64,000 nt of DNA, taken from JADJYF01 sp050186725 (GTDB taxonomy: Bacteria; Pseudomonadota; Gammaproteobacteria; Ga0077536). The position numbers and the translations under genes were made by a program. Numbering within the stretch: position 1 is the first letter of the stretch; each line of letters opens with the position of its first letter. Below are positions 16,360 to 28,200 of this stretch, piece after piece. The DNA is taken from contig JBFWYG010000006.1 in assembly GCA_050186725.1 (NCBI GenBank), positions 71,930 through 135,929 of the forward strand, in the 5' to 3' direction. The notes under the pieces were generated by a model. The model was given only the letters and a program-made list of their open reading frames with translations. It was not told where the DNA came from and did not search any database.

Positions 16360-17304
16360 TTGAAGAACATTTCTCCGCTCGGTGCCATGGTGGTGGGCGC
16401 GGCGCTCATCGGTCTGGGCGCACTCGGTCAGCGCTGGCTGACCAACGTCGGTGGTTCCCCCGCCGACGCCCTGCCGCGTCCCGCGGCCAGCGCCGTCCAG
16501 CCACCGGCCGCGCCGCCGGCGGCCGCGCCGGCCGGGGTCGGTAAAGTGACGGCCGCCGGCTTGAGCGATCTGCTGAACGTGATCGACGCCGAACGGCGCC
16601 AGCAGATCCTGGGCTCGCCGGAAGTGTTCAAGCAGTTCGTGCAGCAGGAGGCGCTCAACCAGGCGGTGCTGAAGGCCGCCTATGCCAACAAGGCCGAGCA
16701 GAATCCGCAGATCCGCACGCTTATGGAACGCGCGGCGCAGCGCGCGCTGGGCGAGACCTATCTGAACCAGGTCGTGCGCGTGAACCTCGATCCGAAGTTT
16801 CCGAGCGAAGCGCAGATGCGCGAGGCCTACGACAAGAACCCCGAGGCCTTCCGCGTGCCGGAGCGCGTGCACCTGTGGCAGATCTTCCTGCCCGTCGACG
16901 CCAAGGGCGACGACAAGCAGTCCAAGGCCGCCTGGTCCCGCGCCGAGAAGATCTCCCGCGACCTGCGCGCCGGCAAGGGCGACTTCGCCGCGCTCGCCAA
17001 GCAGTACTCCGCGCACGAGGCGAGCCGCGTCAACGATGGCTACATGGGCCTCTTGAAGTCCGCCGACCTGTTGCCGCCGGTCGCCGAGGCGGTGAAGAAG
17101 CTCAAGGTGGGGGAGGTCAGCGAGCCCATCGCCTCGGAGTCCGGCCTGCACGTCATCAAGCGCGGCGCGGTGGTGGCGAGCGAGACCGTGCCCTTCGAGC
17201 GCGTGCACGACCAGTTGCGCGCGCGCATGGCGCAGGAAGCCGCGGCCAAGGTGCGCCAGGCGGCCATCGAGAAGATGGGCAAGGAGTTCCCGGTGACCGT
17301 GCCG
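16360..17304 (+). CDS. Exported parvulin-type peptidyl-prolyl cis-trans isomerase (truncated by gap)
   Basis: The visible part is 315 codons and ends at the 100-N gap. The N-terminus has one hydrophobic segment (LGAMVVGAALIGLGALG), a signal anchor or signal peptide, followed by an Ala/Pro-rich linker. A SurA/PpiC-like helical region leads to the parvulin domain (about 165-280: VHLWQIFLPV, DFAALAKQYS, GYMGLLKSADLLPPVAEA, SGLHVIKRG). A TTG start at 16360 is preceded by GGGAG at 16347. As first gene of the export cluster it probably assists folding or transit of the pore or the giant exoprotein through the periplasm. Confidence 0.85.
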
Positions 17305-17404
17305 NNNNNNNNNNNNNNNNNNNNNNNNNNNNNNNNNNNNNNNNNNNNNNNNNNNNNNNNNNNNNNNNNNNNNNNNNNNNNNNNNNNNNNNNNNNNNNNN
17401 NNNN
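17305..17404. other. Scaffold gap of 100 N
   Basis: Exactly 100 N. It removes the end of the isomerase gene and the start of the secretion-pore gene. A TpsB protein needs a signal peptide and N-terminal plug helix, which are missing, so the real gap is probably a few hundred bases; 100 is a placeholder. Confidence 0.97.
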
Positions 17405-19105
17405 GGCGCGCAGCGGCCGGGCGAGGCGCCGCGCGAGGTGCCCAAGCCGCCGCCGGCGGAACTGTTCAGCGTGCCGGCCGTGGTCGACCGACCGCTCGAG
17501 ATCGACGACGGCGAGAAAGTCGAGGTCACGCGCTTCGTGCTTGAGGGCGCGACCGACCGCCCGCGGCACGACATCACCGTCGCCGCCGTGCAGGCCCTGG
17601 TCGACGAGAAGCGCGCGGCACGGCCGGAGGGTTTCACCGTCGGCCGCCTGCAGGAAGTGGCCGACGCCGTCACCAAGTACTACCGCGAGCACGGGCTCAT
17701 CCTCGCCCAGGCCTTCGTGCCGGTGCAGGACGTGGAGGGCGGTGAGGTCCACATCCAGGTGATGGAGGGCCTGCTCGGCCGGGTGGTGACCGAGGGCAAC
17801 AAGCTCTACAAGCCGCGCATCCTCGAGCGACCCTTCAGCAAGCTGGTGGGCGAGCCGGTCACCAAGGACAACATCGAGTCCGCGCTGCTGACGGTGTCGG
17901 ACTATCCCGGGCAGTCGTCCTTCGGCGTGTTCCAGCCGGGCGTGCAGGTCGGCACCGCCGATCTCGCGCTCAAGGTGCAGGAAGAGAAACGCTTCGATCT
18001 CTCGCTGCGCTGGGACAACCACGGTATCGCCGAGACCGGCCACAACCGTCAGCTCGGACAGCTGACCTTCAACAACCCGCTCGGCCAGGGTGACAAGTTC
18101 TCGACCACCGTGCAGCGCACCGCGTCGCCGGACAACACCTGGTTCTACGCGTTCGCCTACGAGATCCCGCTGCCCTACATTCCGCACGCCGGCTGGCTGG
18201 ACGACAGCCGCATCGGCGTGAGTCTCGATCGCAACCAGTTCGACGTCGGCGGCGAGTTCCGCAACGCCAACATCTACAGCGACATCCGCAATCTCAACGT
18301 CTACCTGAGCAAGAGCCTGATCCGCAGCCGCCTGACCAATCTGGGCGTGACGGCGCGCATGGCGAAGAAGCGCAGCGGCACCAAGGCCGATGGCCGCGAG
18401 GTCAATCTCGACAGCCTCGCGGTGGCCTCGCTCGAGTTCAACTACGACGGGGTCGACGCGCGCTTCGGCGGTCTGAACACCGCGCTGCTCGAGATCTCCC
18501 ACGGCTTCAACGACCTGTTCGGCGCGATGGGCCGCGACACCGCCTTCGTGCAGCCCACCCGCCAGGGCGGCAATGGCGACTTCGCCGAGGGCAAGTTCGA
18601 CAAGGTGCAGCTGACGTTGACGCGCTTCCAGGCGCTGACGCCGCTGTGGGACAAGCTCAAGCACCACAACCTGCTGCTGACCACCGAAATCATGTGGTCG
18701 CCGGATCTGCTGGTACCGCTCGAGCAGTACGCGGTCGGCGGTCCGACCAACGTGCGCGGCTACCGGCCGACCGAGGCCTTGTTCGACCGCGCGGTATTCG
18801 GCTCGGTGGAATGGATCATCAACGCGCCCTTCATCGCCGACGTGCCGGCCTTCGGCAACCGCACCTGGGGCGAGCTGATCCAGGTGTCATTCTTCTACGA
18901 CGTGGCGGCCGGCTACCTCAACAGTTCGCTGCCGACCGAGACCAAGTCCAACAGCTACGATACCGTCGGCCTGGCCTTCTCGTTCAACAACCCCAAGGCC
19001 TTTTCCTCGCGCCTGACCATCGCCGTGCCCACCGGCGACAATCCGCGCCCCGAGGAGACCGGCTGGGGACCGAAGTACTGGTTCGACGTCAACGTCTTCT
19101 TCTGA
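17405..19105 (+). CDS. FhaC/ShlB/HecB-type two-partner secretion pore (TpsB), 5' end missing
   Basis: 566 residues are visible. The Omp85-superfamily order is present: a linker, POTRA domains (about residues 30-185, with AVQALVDEK and YYREHGLILAQAFVP) and a 16-strand barrel. VGGPTNVRGYRPTEA is the conserved VRGY motif of the L6 loop. The C-terminus ends in FDVNVFF with a terminal phenylalanine, the usual BAM signal. It would translocate the exoprotein encoded 115 bases downstream. The frame is open into the gap, so signal peptide and plug helix are lost. Confidence 0.95.
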   Translation, partial: GAQRPGEAPREVPKPPPAELFSVPAVVDRPLEIDDGEKVEVTRFVLEGATDRPRHDITVAAVQALVDEKRAARPEGFTVGRLQEVADAVTKYYREHGLILAQAFVPVQDVEGGEVHIQVMEGLLGRVVTEGNKLYKPRILERPFSKLVGEPVTKDNIESALLTVSDYPGQSSFGVFQPGVQVGTADLALKVQEEKRFDLSLRWDNHGIAETGHNRQLGQLTFNNPLGQGDKFSTTVQRTASPDNTWFYAFAYEIPLPYIPHAGWLDDSRIGVSLDRNQFDVGGEFRNANIYSDIRNLNVYLSKSLIRSRLTNLGVTARMAKKRSGTKADGREVNLDSLAVASLEFNYDGVDARFGGLNTALLEISHGFNDLFGAMGRDTAFVQPTRQGGNGDFAEGKFDKVQLTLTRFQALTPLWDKLKHHNLLLTTEIMWSPDLLVPLEQYAVGGPTNVRGYRPTEALFDRAVFGSVEWIINAPFIADVPAFGNRTWGELIQVSFFYDVAAGYLNSSLPTETKSNSYDTVGLAFSFNNPKAFSSRLTIAVPTGDNPRPEETGWGPKYWFDVNVFF

Positions 19106-19143
19106 GCGCGCGGGGCCGCTGTGAAACGCTTATCGGACCGCGC

Positions 19144-19224
19144 ATGAACGACCTGTCTACCATCGCCCGGACCACCCCGCGGGCACCCGAGCCCGCGCGG
19201 ATCGCGGCAGGAGCGGACGCATGA
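19144..19224 (+). CDS. Possible 26-codon leader ORF overlapping the exoprotein start
   Basis: ATG at 19144 opens a frame of 26 codons (MNDLSTIARTTPRAPEPARI...) ending in a TGA that overlaps the exoprotein ATG (ATGA at 19221-19224). It sits in the 115-base space between the pore and exoprotein genes. No strong ribosome site precedes it and no homologue is known to me. It may couple translation of the very long downstream gene or be fortuitous. Confidence 0.25.
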   Translation: MNDLSTIARTTPRAPEPARIAAGADA

Positions 19225-22200
19225 GCACGCAGGACAGCCGGCCGGTCACGGCCGCGGCCTTCACCCGTTTTTCCCTGAAGCCCATCGCCCGTTCCGTGCA
19301 GCTCGCCCTGCTGGCCGGCGTCGCCGCGCCGGCGCTGGCCGCGCCCACCGGCGGCCAGGTGCGGGCCGGCAGCGCGGACATCTCGACCCCCGCGCGCGGC
19401 ATGACGGTCATCAACCAGCGCAGCCAGCGCGCCGCCATCGACTGGCGCAGCTTCGACGTCGCGCGGAACGAGACCGTGCGCTTCAACCAGCCGAACGCCA
19501 AGGCGAGCGCGCTGAACCGCATCTTCGACCAGAAGCCGAGCGAGATCTTCGGTCAGATCAAGTCGAACGGCGAAGTCATCCTGCTCAATCCCAACGGCGT
19601 GTTCTTCAAGCCGGGGGCCGAGGTGCGCGTCGGCTCGCTGATCGCCGCGGCCATGAACGTGGGCATCGACGACTTCATGCGTGGCCGCTACCGCCTCGAG
19701 GCGCAGGCGGGCAGTGACGGCCGCGTGTTGAACCAGGGCCGCATCGAGGCCGCGCCGGGCGGCGACGTCGCGCTGCTCGGGCGCACGGTCGCCAACGAAG
19801 GCGTGATCGTCGCCACCGCCGGCCGCGTCAGCCTGCTCGCCGGCGAGAAGACCACGGTGGATTTCGACGGCGACGGGCTGCTGCGCTTCAGCGTCGACGA
19901 GGTGGTGGTCGAGAACGCGCGGAAGCTCGCCGACCAGGTGACGAACACGGGTGAGATCCGCGCCGACGGCGGTCAGATCCTCATCACCGCGCGCGCCGCC
20001 GAGGGCGTGTTCAAGCACGCCATCAACAACGGTGGACTGATCCAGGCCGGGCGCATCGACAAGCAGGGCGGCAAGGTACGCCTGACCGGCCTCGGACCGG
20101 GTGCCTCGGTGCTGAACACCGGCACGCTGGACGCCTCCGCGGCGGACATCGACTCGCGCGGCGGCCGCGTGGTGGTCGCGGCCGACACCATCGAACAGCG
20201 CGGCCGAGTGCGCGCCGACGCTGCCGGCGATCGCGGCGGCTCGGTGAAGCTCGTCGGCAAGTCGCGCGTCATGCTCGGCGAGGGCAGCGAGGTCTCGGTG
20301 ACGAGCGCGGCGGCCAAGGGCGGCACCGTCAAGGCGGCGGGCGAGCAGCTCGAACTCAATTTCGACGCCGAGGTCGACGCCTCCGGCGCGCGCGGCGGCG
20401 GCCAGGTGTTGCTCGGCGGCGGCGCGCGTGGCGAAGCCTCGAGCGTGCCCAATGCGACCACCACCTTCGTCGGCGGCGCGGCGCGCATCGCGGCCGATGC
20501 CACCGTCAGCGGCGACGGCGGCGAGGTGGTGGTGTGGGCGGACGGCAGCACCTGGTTCTACGGCCAGATTTCCGCCAAGGGCGGTCCCGCCGGGGGCGAT
20601 GGCGGCTTCGTCGAAGTGTCCGGCAGGCAGAACCTGCTGTACCGCGGCCAGGTGGACGCCACCGCGCCCCAGGGCGCGAAGGGCACGCTGCTGCTCGACC
20701 CGACCACGCTCACCATCATCGACGCCGCGACCGGCGGTGAAGAAGATGCGGAACTGCCTGACATTCTAGAGGCGGATGATGCCCCCGGCGGCGCCAACAC
20801 CGTGAGCTGGGGCGAGATAGTCGCGCAGGGCGCGGCGGCCGACATCGTGCTCGAGGCGACCAACGACATCACCATCAACGACGTCACCGGCGCCGCCGGC
20901 GGCGCCATCACCGCCAACGATCTCGTCACGCTCCCGCTCGACAACGGCAGTCTGACGCTGCGTTCGGTGAGCGGCGATATCGTGTTCAATGACGTCAACG
21001 ACGTCATCCGCACGGAAGGCGGCGCGATCGCCATCCAGGCCGGCGGTTCGGTGACGCTCGGCGGCTTCGACACTACCGGCGTCGGCGGCGCGGAATCCGG
21101 CGATCTGAGCATCAGCACCGGCGCGGGCGGCTCGCTCGGCGGCGTGATCGACCTCGGCTCGGGCACGCTCACGGTGGCCGTGACCGCGGGCACCCTGACG
21201 CAGGGCGCGACCGCCGACATCGTCGGCGACGCCGACGTGATCAAGTCCGGCTCGGGCGTCCTGGTGTTGGCCGCGGTCGGCAACAGCTACACCGGCGACA
21301 CCGACATCACCGCCGGCACGCTGCGGCTCGGCGACGCCGATGTCCTGCCGAACACCACCGACGTCACCATCGACACCCTCGCGACCTTCGACCTGAATGA
21401 TTTCAGCGAAGCGGTCGCGAGCGTGTCCGGCAATGCCAGCGCGACACTCGACATGGGCAGCGCGAGCCTGATCGCGTCCGGCAACCTCGATCTGCGCGGC
21501 ACCAACATCCTGATCGCGGGCGGGGCGGGTGACACCGCGCTGACTGCCGGCGGCACGCTGCAACTCGACGACATCACCAAGACCAACACCGGCGATCTCA
21601 CCCTGACCGCGACCGGCGGCATCGAGCTCGGCGACGACGTCAGCGTGCAGGCGGGCGCGCTGGTGCTGGCCAGCAGCTTCACCGCGTCGGGCGATCTTAC
21701 CGCCTCGACCAACATCACCTTCCAGGGCAACGGCACCTTCGATGGCGCCACCCAGACCGTGACCGCGACGGCGGGCAACATCACGGATGCCGCGGGCCAG
21801 GTGCAGAGCAAGACCAGCGCCGGCAACCTCGTGCTGAACGCGGGCGGCGACATTGGCGTCAGTGCCGCCAACCGGCTCGGCGTGGCGGTCACCGGCGGCG
21901 GCGTGCTGCGTGTCAATGCGGCCAACGTGTTCGCCGAGTCGGCGAGCACGCTGACGGTCGACGCGCTCACGACCTCGGGCGCCGGCGCCAACAGCGTCAA
22001 CATCGCCACCACCGGCACCGCCGCGCTGTCCCTGACCGGCAGCAACAGCGCCAATCTCGCCAATGACAGCATCACGCTGTCCGCGGCCGGCGACCTGACC
22101 ATCAGTACCAGCAATGCGCTGGCCGGCGCCACGGTCGCGCTGACCGCCGGCACTGGCGTGGCGACCGCGACGCTCGATCTGAACGCCGTCGTGTCCGGCA

Positions 22201-25200
22201 CCACCAGCGTGTCGCTGACCGGCGCGGCCGCCGCCAGCACACTCGATCTCGCTGGTCTGAGCGGCGCCCTCACCATCACCGCCAGCGGCGACGGCACCGG
22301 CAACATCACCGGCGGCCTCACCGCGAGCTACAGCGGCATCGATGCCCTGGTGGGCGGCACAGGCGTCGACACGCTGGTCGGTTTCACCAACTACTCGATA
22401 ACGGGCTCGAACAGCGGCACGGCGACGACACCGGGCACGATGGCCTGGAGCGGCATCGAGAACCTGACCGGCACGGCGGGCGACAACGTCTTCACGCTGA
22501 ACGGCGGCTCGCTCTCCGGCGTCATCGACGGTCTCGGTGAGACCACCGCAGACAAGATCGCGGGCTACACCACCTACGTCGTCAACGCGGCCAATGGCGG
22601 CACCGCGACCGCCGCCGCGGTGACGACCAACTGGCAGGGCATCGAAGATCTCGACGGCAGTGCGGGTGCCGATTCCTTCACGCTTGCCGCGGGCGGCAGC
22701 CTGCGCCGGCTCGATGCCCTGGGCGACGACGATACGGTGACACTGACCGGCGCCGCCTCCGTCACCACCATGGTGCTCGGTTCGGGCAACGACACCCTGG
22801 ATCTCAGTGGGTTCGCTCTGACCACCGGTGTCGATGGTGGCACGGGTACCAACACCATCCAGGGGGCGACGGCTTTCACCATCAACGCGGTCGACGGCGG
22901 CTCGACGGGCAGTACGAACTTCAGCCTGTTCCAGAACGTGAGCGGTACCACCGGCGCGGATACATTCACGATCAGCGCTGGTGGCCGACTGACCGGCACG
23001 CTCGATGGTCTGGGCGACAACGACCTCCTGCAGGGTTCCGCCGCCTACACGCTGAGCGGGGCGAACAGTGGCACGTTCGGCGCGACACCGACCAACTGGC
23101 AGAACATCGAGAGCCTGACCGGCACCACCGGCAGCGACACCTTCGTCGTCGCTGGTGGCTCGGTGAGCGGCACGGTCGATGGCGCCGGCGGCTCCGATAC
23201 CCTGCGTTCGGACACCCTCTACATGATCACCGGCGCGAACATCGGTTCGTCGAGCGCGGTGACCGCCTGGCAGTCCATCGAGAACCTGGAAGGCACGACG
23301 GGGGCCGACACCTTCACCTTCAATGCCGGCGGGTCCATTACCGGTACGGCCAGCGGTCTCGCCGGCGACGACGTGTTCAACCTCGCCGGCGCGGTTGGCG
23401 GTAGCATGCTCGGCGGCGACGGCGCGGACACCTTCACCCTGACCGCGGCCACCACCACGGCACTGAACGGCGGCAACGACGGCGACTCTTTCAATCTCGC
23501 CGGCTTCACCCTGACCGGCGCGATCAACGGCAACACCGGCGTCACCACCGGCAGCGAGAGCGACACCATCACCGGCGCCACGACCTACGTCGGCACCGGC
23601 GCGGGGAGCGGCACCAGTACGCAGATCTCCGGTGGCTGGTCGAACATAGAGAATCTGACCGGCACCAGCGGCGTCGACAGCTTCACCTTCAACAGCGGCG
23701 GTTCCATCAGCGGCACCGTGAGCGGCCTGGGCGGCAACGATACGTTCAGCCTCGCTGGCGTCGTCAACGGCACCATGAGCGGCGGCGATGGCGCGGATAC
23801 CTTCACGCTCACAGCCAACAGCACCTCGACGCTCGCGGGCGGCAACGATGCCGACACGTTCGCGCTCGGCAACTTCACCCTGACCGGCAGCATCAACGGC
23901 GGTACCGGCGCCTCTACCGGGTCGGACAGCGACACCGTCTCCGGCGCGCCGAACTACACCATCACCGGCGCCAACAGCGGTACGAGCACGCGCGTCACGC
24001 TCGGCTGGTCGGAAGTCGAGAACCTGACCGGCAGCAGCGCCAGCGACACGTTCACCTTCACCACCGGCACCCTGAGCGGGACCATCGACGGCCTCGGCGA
24101 CGCGTTCGCCCTGAGCGGCGGGGAAGTGAGCAACCGTGGCGACGACATCATCGGCAATACGGCCTATACCATCGACGGTGCCGGGCAGGGCACGGCCGGC
24201 AGCGCGACACCGACCAGTTTCGTCAACATCGAATCGCTGACCGGTTCCCTTGGCGCGGACACCTTCACGTTCCAGGCCAACGGCGCCCTGACCGGCAACG
24301 CCTCGGGCTCGGTTGGCGCTGACGCTTTCGTCGTCGATGGCGACTCTTCCGCGCATGCGCTGGAAGGCAACTCCGGCAACGACACTTTCACTTTCCAAAC
24401 CGGCTCGACCACCTTCACCGGTGATGTGTACGGCGAGACCGAGGGCGTGTCGGGTAACTTTGCCGACTTGAATACCTTCGTGTTCAAGAACCGCGCGCGG
24501 CTGATCGGCGACCTGAACGGCGGCACCGAGACCGGCGCCGGCTCCGAGAACGATGTGCTGGACTTCAGTCAGTCCGCGATCCTGAACACCATCAACGTCG
24601 TCACCTCCACCGGCAACGTCACCGAGTTCTCGCTCAACCTCGAGGGCGAGAGCGTCAAGATCATCAGCGGCACGATCACCGACACGCTGCAGCCGACGCC
24701 TCCCGCCGGCATCTTCACTTCGGGCTTCGTCAACGCCTTCTGGTACATCACCGGCGTCAACACCGGCTTCGTGTCCGACAGCCTCGCCAACCTGGAAACC
24801 CTGGTGGCCGGTGGTGTCGAGTCATTCACGAGCGTGGACGCCATCTCCGGCGGCACCGGCAACGACGTGTTCATCTTCCTCTCCGGCGGCAGGATGACGG
24901 CGACGGTCAGCGGCGGCGGCGGCTCGGACAGCCTGGTGGGCTCCATCGGCATCGACGCCTTCACCGTCACCGGCTCGACCTCGGTCACGGTGAACATCGA
25001 CGTGAGCGGCGCAAACCTGGCAACGGCATTCTCCGGCATCGCCAACATCGACGGCTCCGCGGGCCTCGGCGGCGGCGGGGCGGCGGACGCGCGCTTCGGT
25101 GACGTCGGCAACGACACCATCACCGTCACCGGCCAGACCTGGGCCGGGCAGATCAAGGGCGGCGGTGGCACCGACACCCTGGTCGGCGCGACCCAGTACA

Positions 25201-28200
25201 CCGTCAACGCGGCGAACGCCGGTACCTCGACCGCAATCACGGGCGGCTGGTCGGAGGTCGAGATCCTGACCGGCACCAGCGGCGTGGACAGCTTCACCTT
25301 CGCCGCCGGCGGCGCGCTGACCGGCATCGCGAGCGGTCTGGGTGGCGCCGATGTCTTCACCCTCACCGGCGCGGCCAGCGCGGCCACGCTGAGCGGTGGT
25401 GACGACGCTGACAGTTTCGATCTCGGTGGCTTCGCCCTGACCGGCGCCATCGATGGTGGCAACGGCGGTACGGACACCGATACCGTCAGCAACGCCACGA
25501 ACTTCACCCTCACCGGCGCGGACAGCGGCACGTCGACGCAGGTCTCCGGCGGCTTCACCGAAGTCGAGAACCTGACCGGCACCACGGGCGCCGACAGCTT
25601 CGTGTTCAACGCCGGCAGCAGCCTCTCCGGCACGGCGAGCGGCGGCGCGGGCGCCGACAGCTTCGTGCTCGCCGGCAACGCCAGCGCGCTGTCCCTGACC
25701 GGCGGCAGCGAAGCCGACAGCTTCGACCTCGGCGGCTTCACGCTGACCGGCGCCATCGCCGGCGGCACGGAGAGCGACACGCTGCTCGGCAGCGACACCT
25801 ACGTGGTCACCGCCAGCAATACCGGTACGTCACCCGATGTCTCGCTCGGCTGGTCGGCGGTGGAGAATCTCACCGGCACCGCGGGCGCCGACAGCTTCAC
25901 CTTCAACGCCGGCAGTCAGCTCGGCGGCACGGCCGACGGCCTGGCCGGCGTCGATGTCTTCACCCTGGCTGGCACCGCCAGCGTCACCCTGATCCAGGGC
26001 GGCGACGATGGCGATACCTTCGACCTCGGCGGCTTCACCCTGACCGGCGTGGTCAATGGCGGCAGCGGTGGCACGGACGACGACCTCGTGACCGGCGCCG
26101 ACAACTTTACCGTGACCGGCGCCGACACCGGCACCTCGGGACGCGTGAGCGGCGGCTTCAGCGAGATCGAGAACCTGACCGGCACCAGCGGCAGCGATAG
26201 CTTCACGTTCAATGCGGGCAGCGCATTGACGGGTGACGCGCGCGGCGCGAGCGGCACGGACACCTTCACGCTGGCGGGCAACGCGAGCGCGGGGCGGCTG
26301 ATCGGCGGCGCGGGGAGCGACACGTTCAACCTGGCGGGCTTCACGCTGACCGGGCAGGTGGACGGCACGGCGGGTGACAGCGACGTGTTGACGGGCGCGA
26401 ACAACTACGTGGTGACGGGCACGGACAGCGGCACGTCGACGCAGGTGAGCGGCGGCTTCAGCAACGTCGAGAACCTGACCGGCACGGCGGGCGTGGACAG
26501 CTTCAGCTTCGACGCGGGCGCGGCGCTCACGGGCACGGCGAGCGGCCTTGCGGGTGCGGACACGTTCACGTTGAACGGCAGCGCCAGCTCGGCGAGCCTG
26601 AGCGGCGGCTCGGAGTCGGACAGCTTCGTGCTGAACGGCTTCACGCTGACCGGCGCGATAGACGGCGGCGCGAACACCGACACGCTGAGCGGCGCGGACA
26701 ACTACACGCTGACGCTCGCGAACGGTGGCACGTCGACGCTGGTGAGCGGGGGATTCAGCAACGTCGAGAACCTGACCGGCACGGCGGGTGACGATACTTT
26801 CGATGTCGGCACCGGCAGCATCACGGGCACGCTGGACGGGCTGGGCGGTGACGATCTGCTGACCGGCTCGACGAGCTACACGGTGACTGGGTCTGACACG
26901 GGCGCGGCCACCGGCGTGACCCTGTGGCAGAACATCGAGAACCTCACGGGGACGAACGGCAACGACAGCTTCACGTTCAACGCGGGCAGCGCGTTGAGCG
27001 GTGACGCGCGCGGCGCGAGCGGCACGGACACCTTCACGCTGGCGGGCAACGCGAGCGCGGGGCAGCTGATCGGCGGCGCGGGGAGCGACACGTTCAACCT
27101 GGCGGGCTTCACGCTGACCGGGCAGGTGGACGGCACGGCGGGTGACAGCGACGTGTTGACGGGCGCGAACAACTACGTGGTGACGGGCACGGACAGCGGC
27201 ACGTCGACGCAAGTGAGCGGCGGCTTCAGCAACGTCGAGAACCTGACCGGCACGGCGGGCGTGGACAGCTTCACGTTCACCGCCGGCGGACAGCTGACCG
27301 GCACCGCTGATGGTCTCGGCAACGCGGACAGCTTCGTGCTGGGCGGCAACGCGAGCGCCGGCCTGCTGCAGGGCGGGGCCGGCGACGACAGCGTCGATCT
27401 CGGCGGCTTCACCCTGACCGGCGCCGTCGACGGCGGTGCCAATAACGACACGCTGACCGGCGCCGACAACTACACCCTGACCGGCGCCAATGCCGGCACC
27501 AGCAGCCGCGCGAGCGGCGGCTTCAGCAATGTCGAGAACCTTACCGGCACCGGCGGCGCCGACACCTTCACCTTCCAGGGCGGCAGTTCGCTGACCGGCA
27601 CCGCGGCCGGCGGAGGCGGTGCCGACAGCTTCGTGCTCACCGGCAACGCCAGTGCGGGAAGCCTGACGGGCAACGGCGGTGACGACACCTTCGACCTGGG
27701 TGGCGCCACCCTGACCGGCTCGATCGATGGCGGCAGCGCCGGCAGCGACGTGTTGCGCGGCAGCGACAACTACATCCTCACCGGCGTCAACAGCGGCACG
27801 TCCTCCGACGTCAGCGGCGCCTTCACCGACATCGAGAACCTGACCGGCACCGCTGGCAACGACACCTTCACCGTGAACGGCGGCACCTTGTCCGGCACCG
27901 TCAATGGCCTCGGCGGCGCGGGCGATCGCATCGTGGGCGACACCAGCTACGTCATCAATGGCCCAAACAGCGGCTTCAGCGGCGCGCTCACCGCGTTCGT
28001 CAACATCAAGAGCCTGAGCGGCACCGGCGGCGCGGACACCTTCAACTTCCAGGGCGGCTCGCTGGCGGGCGCGGCCGATGGTCTCGGCGGCGCGGATACC
28101 TTCAACATCACCGCCAGCGGCGGCGCGGCCACCATGCAGCTGAACGGCGGCGACAACGACGACGTGTTCAACTTCGCCAACGATGCCGTGCTGACCGGCG

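Noticed and set aside
20766..24398. A 1210-codon open frame on the minus strand opposite the exoprotein
   Set aside because: Low-complexity Ala/Gly/Arg translation created by the repetitive Gly/Thr/Asp codons of the exoprotein; no start signal or motif.
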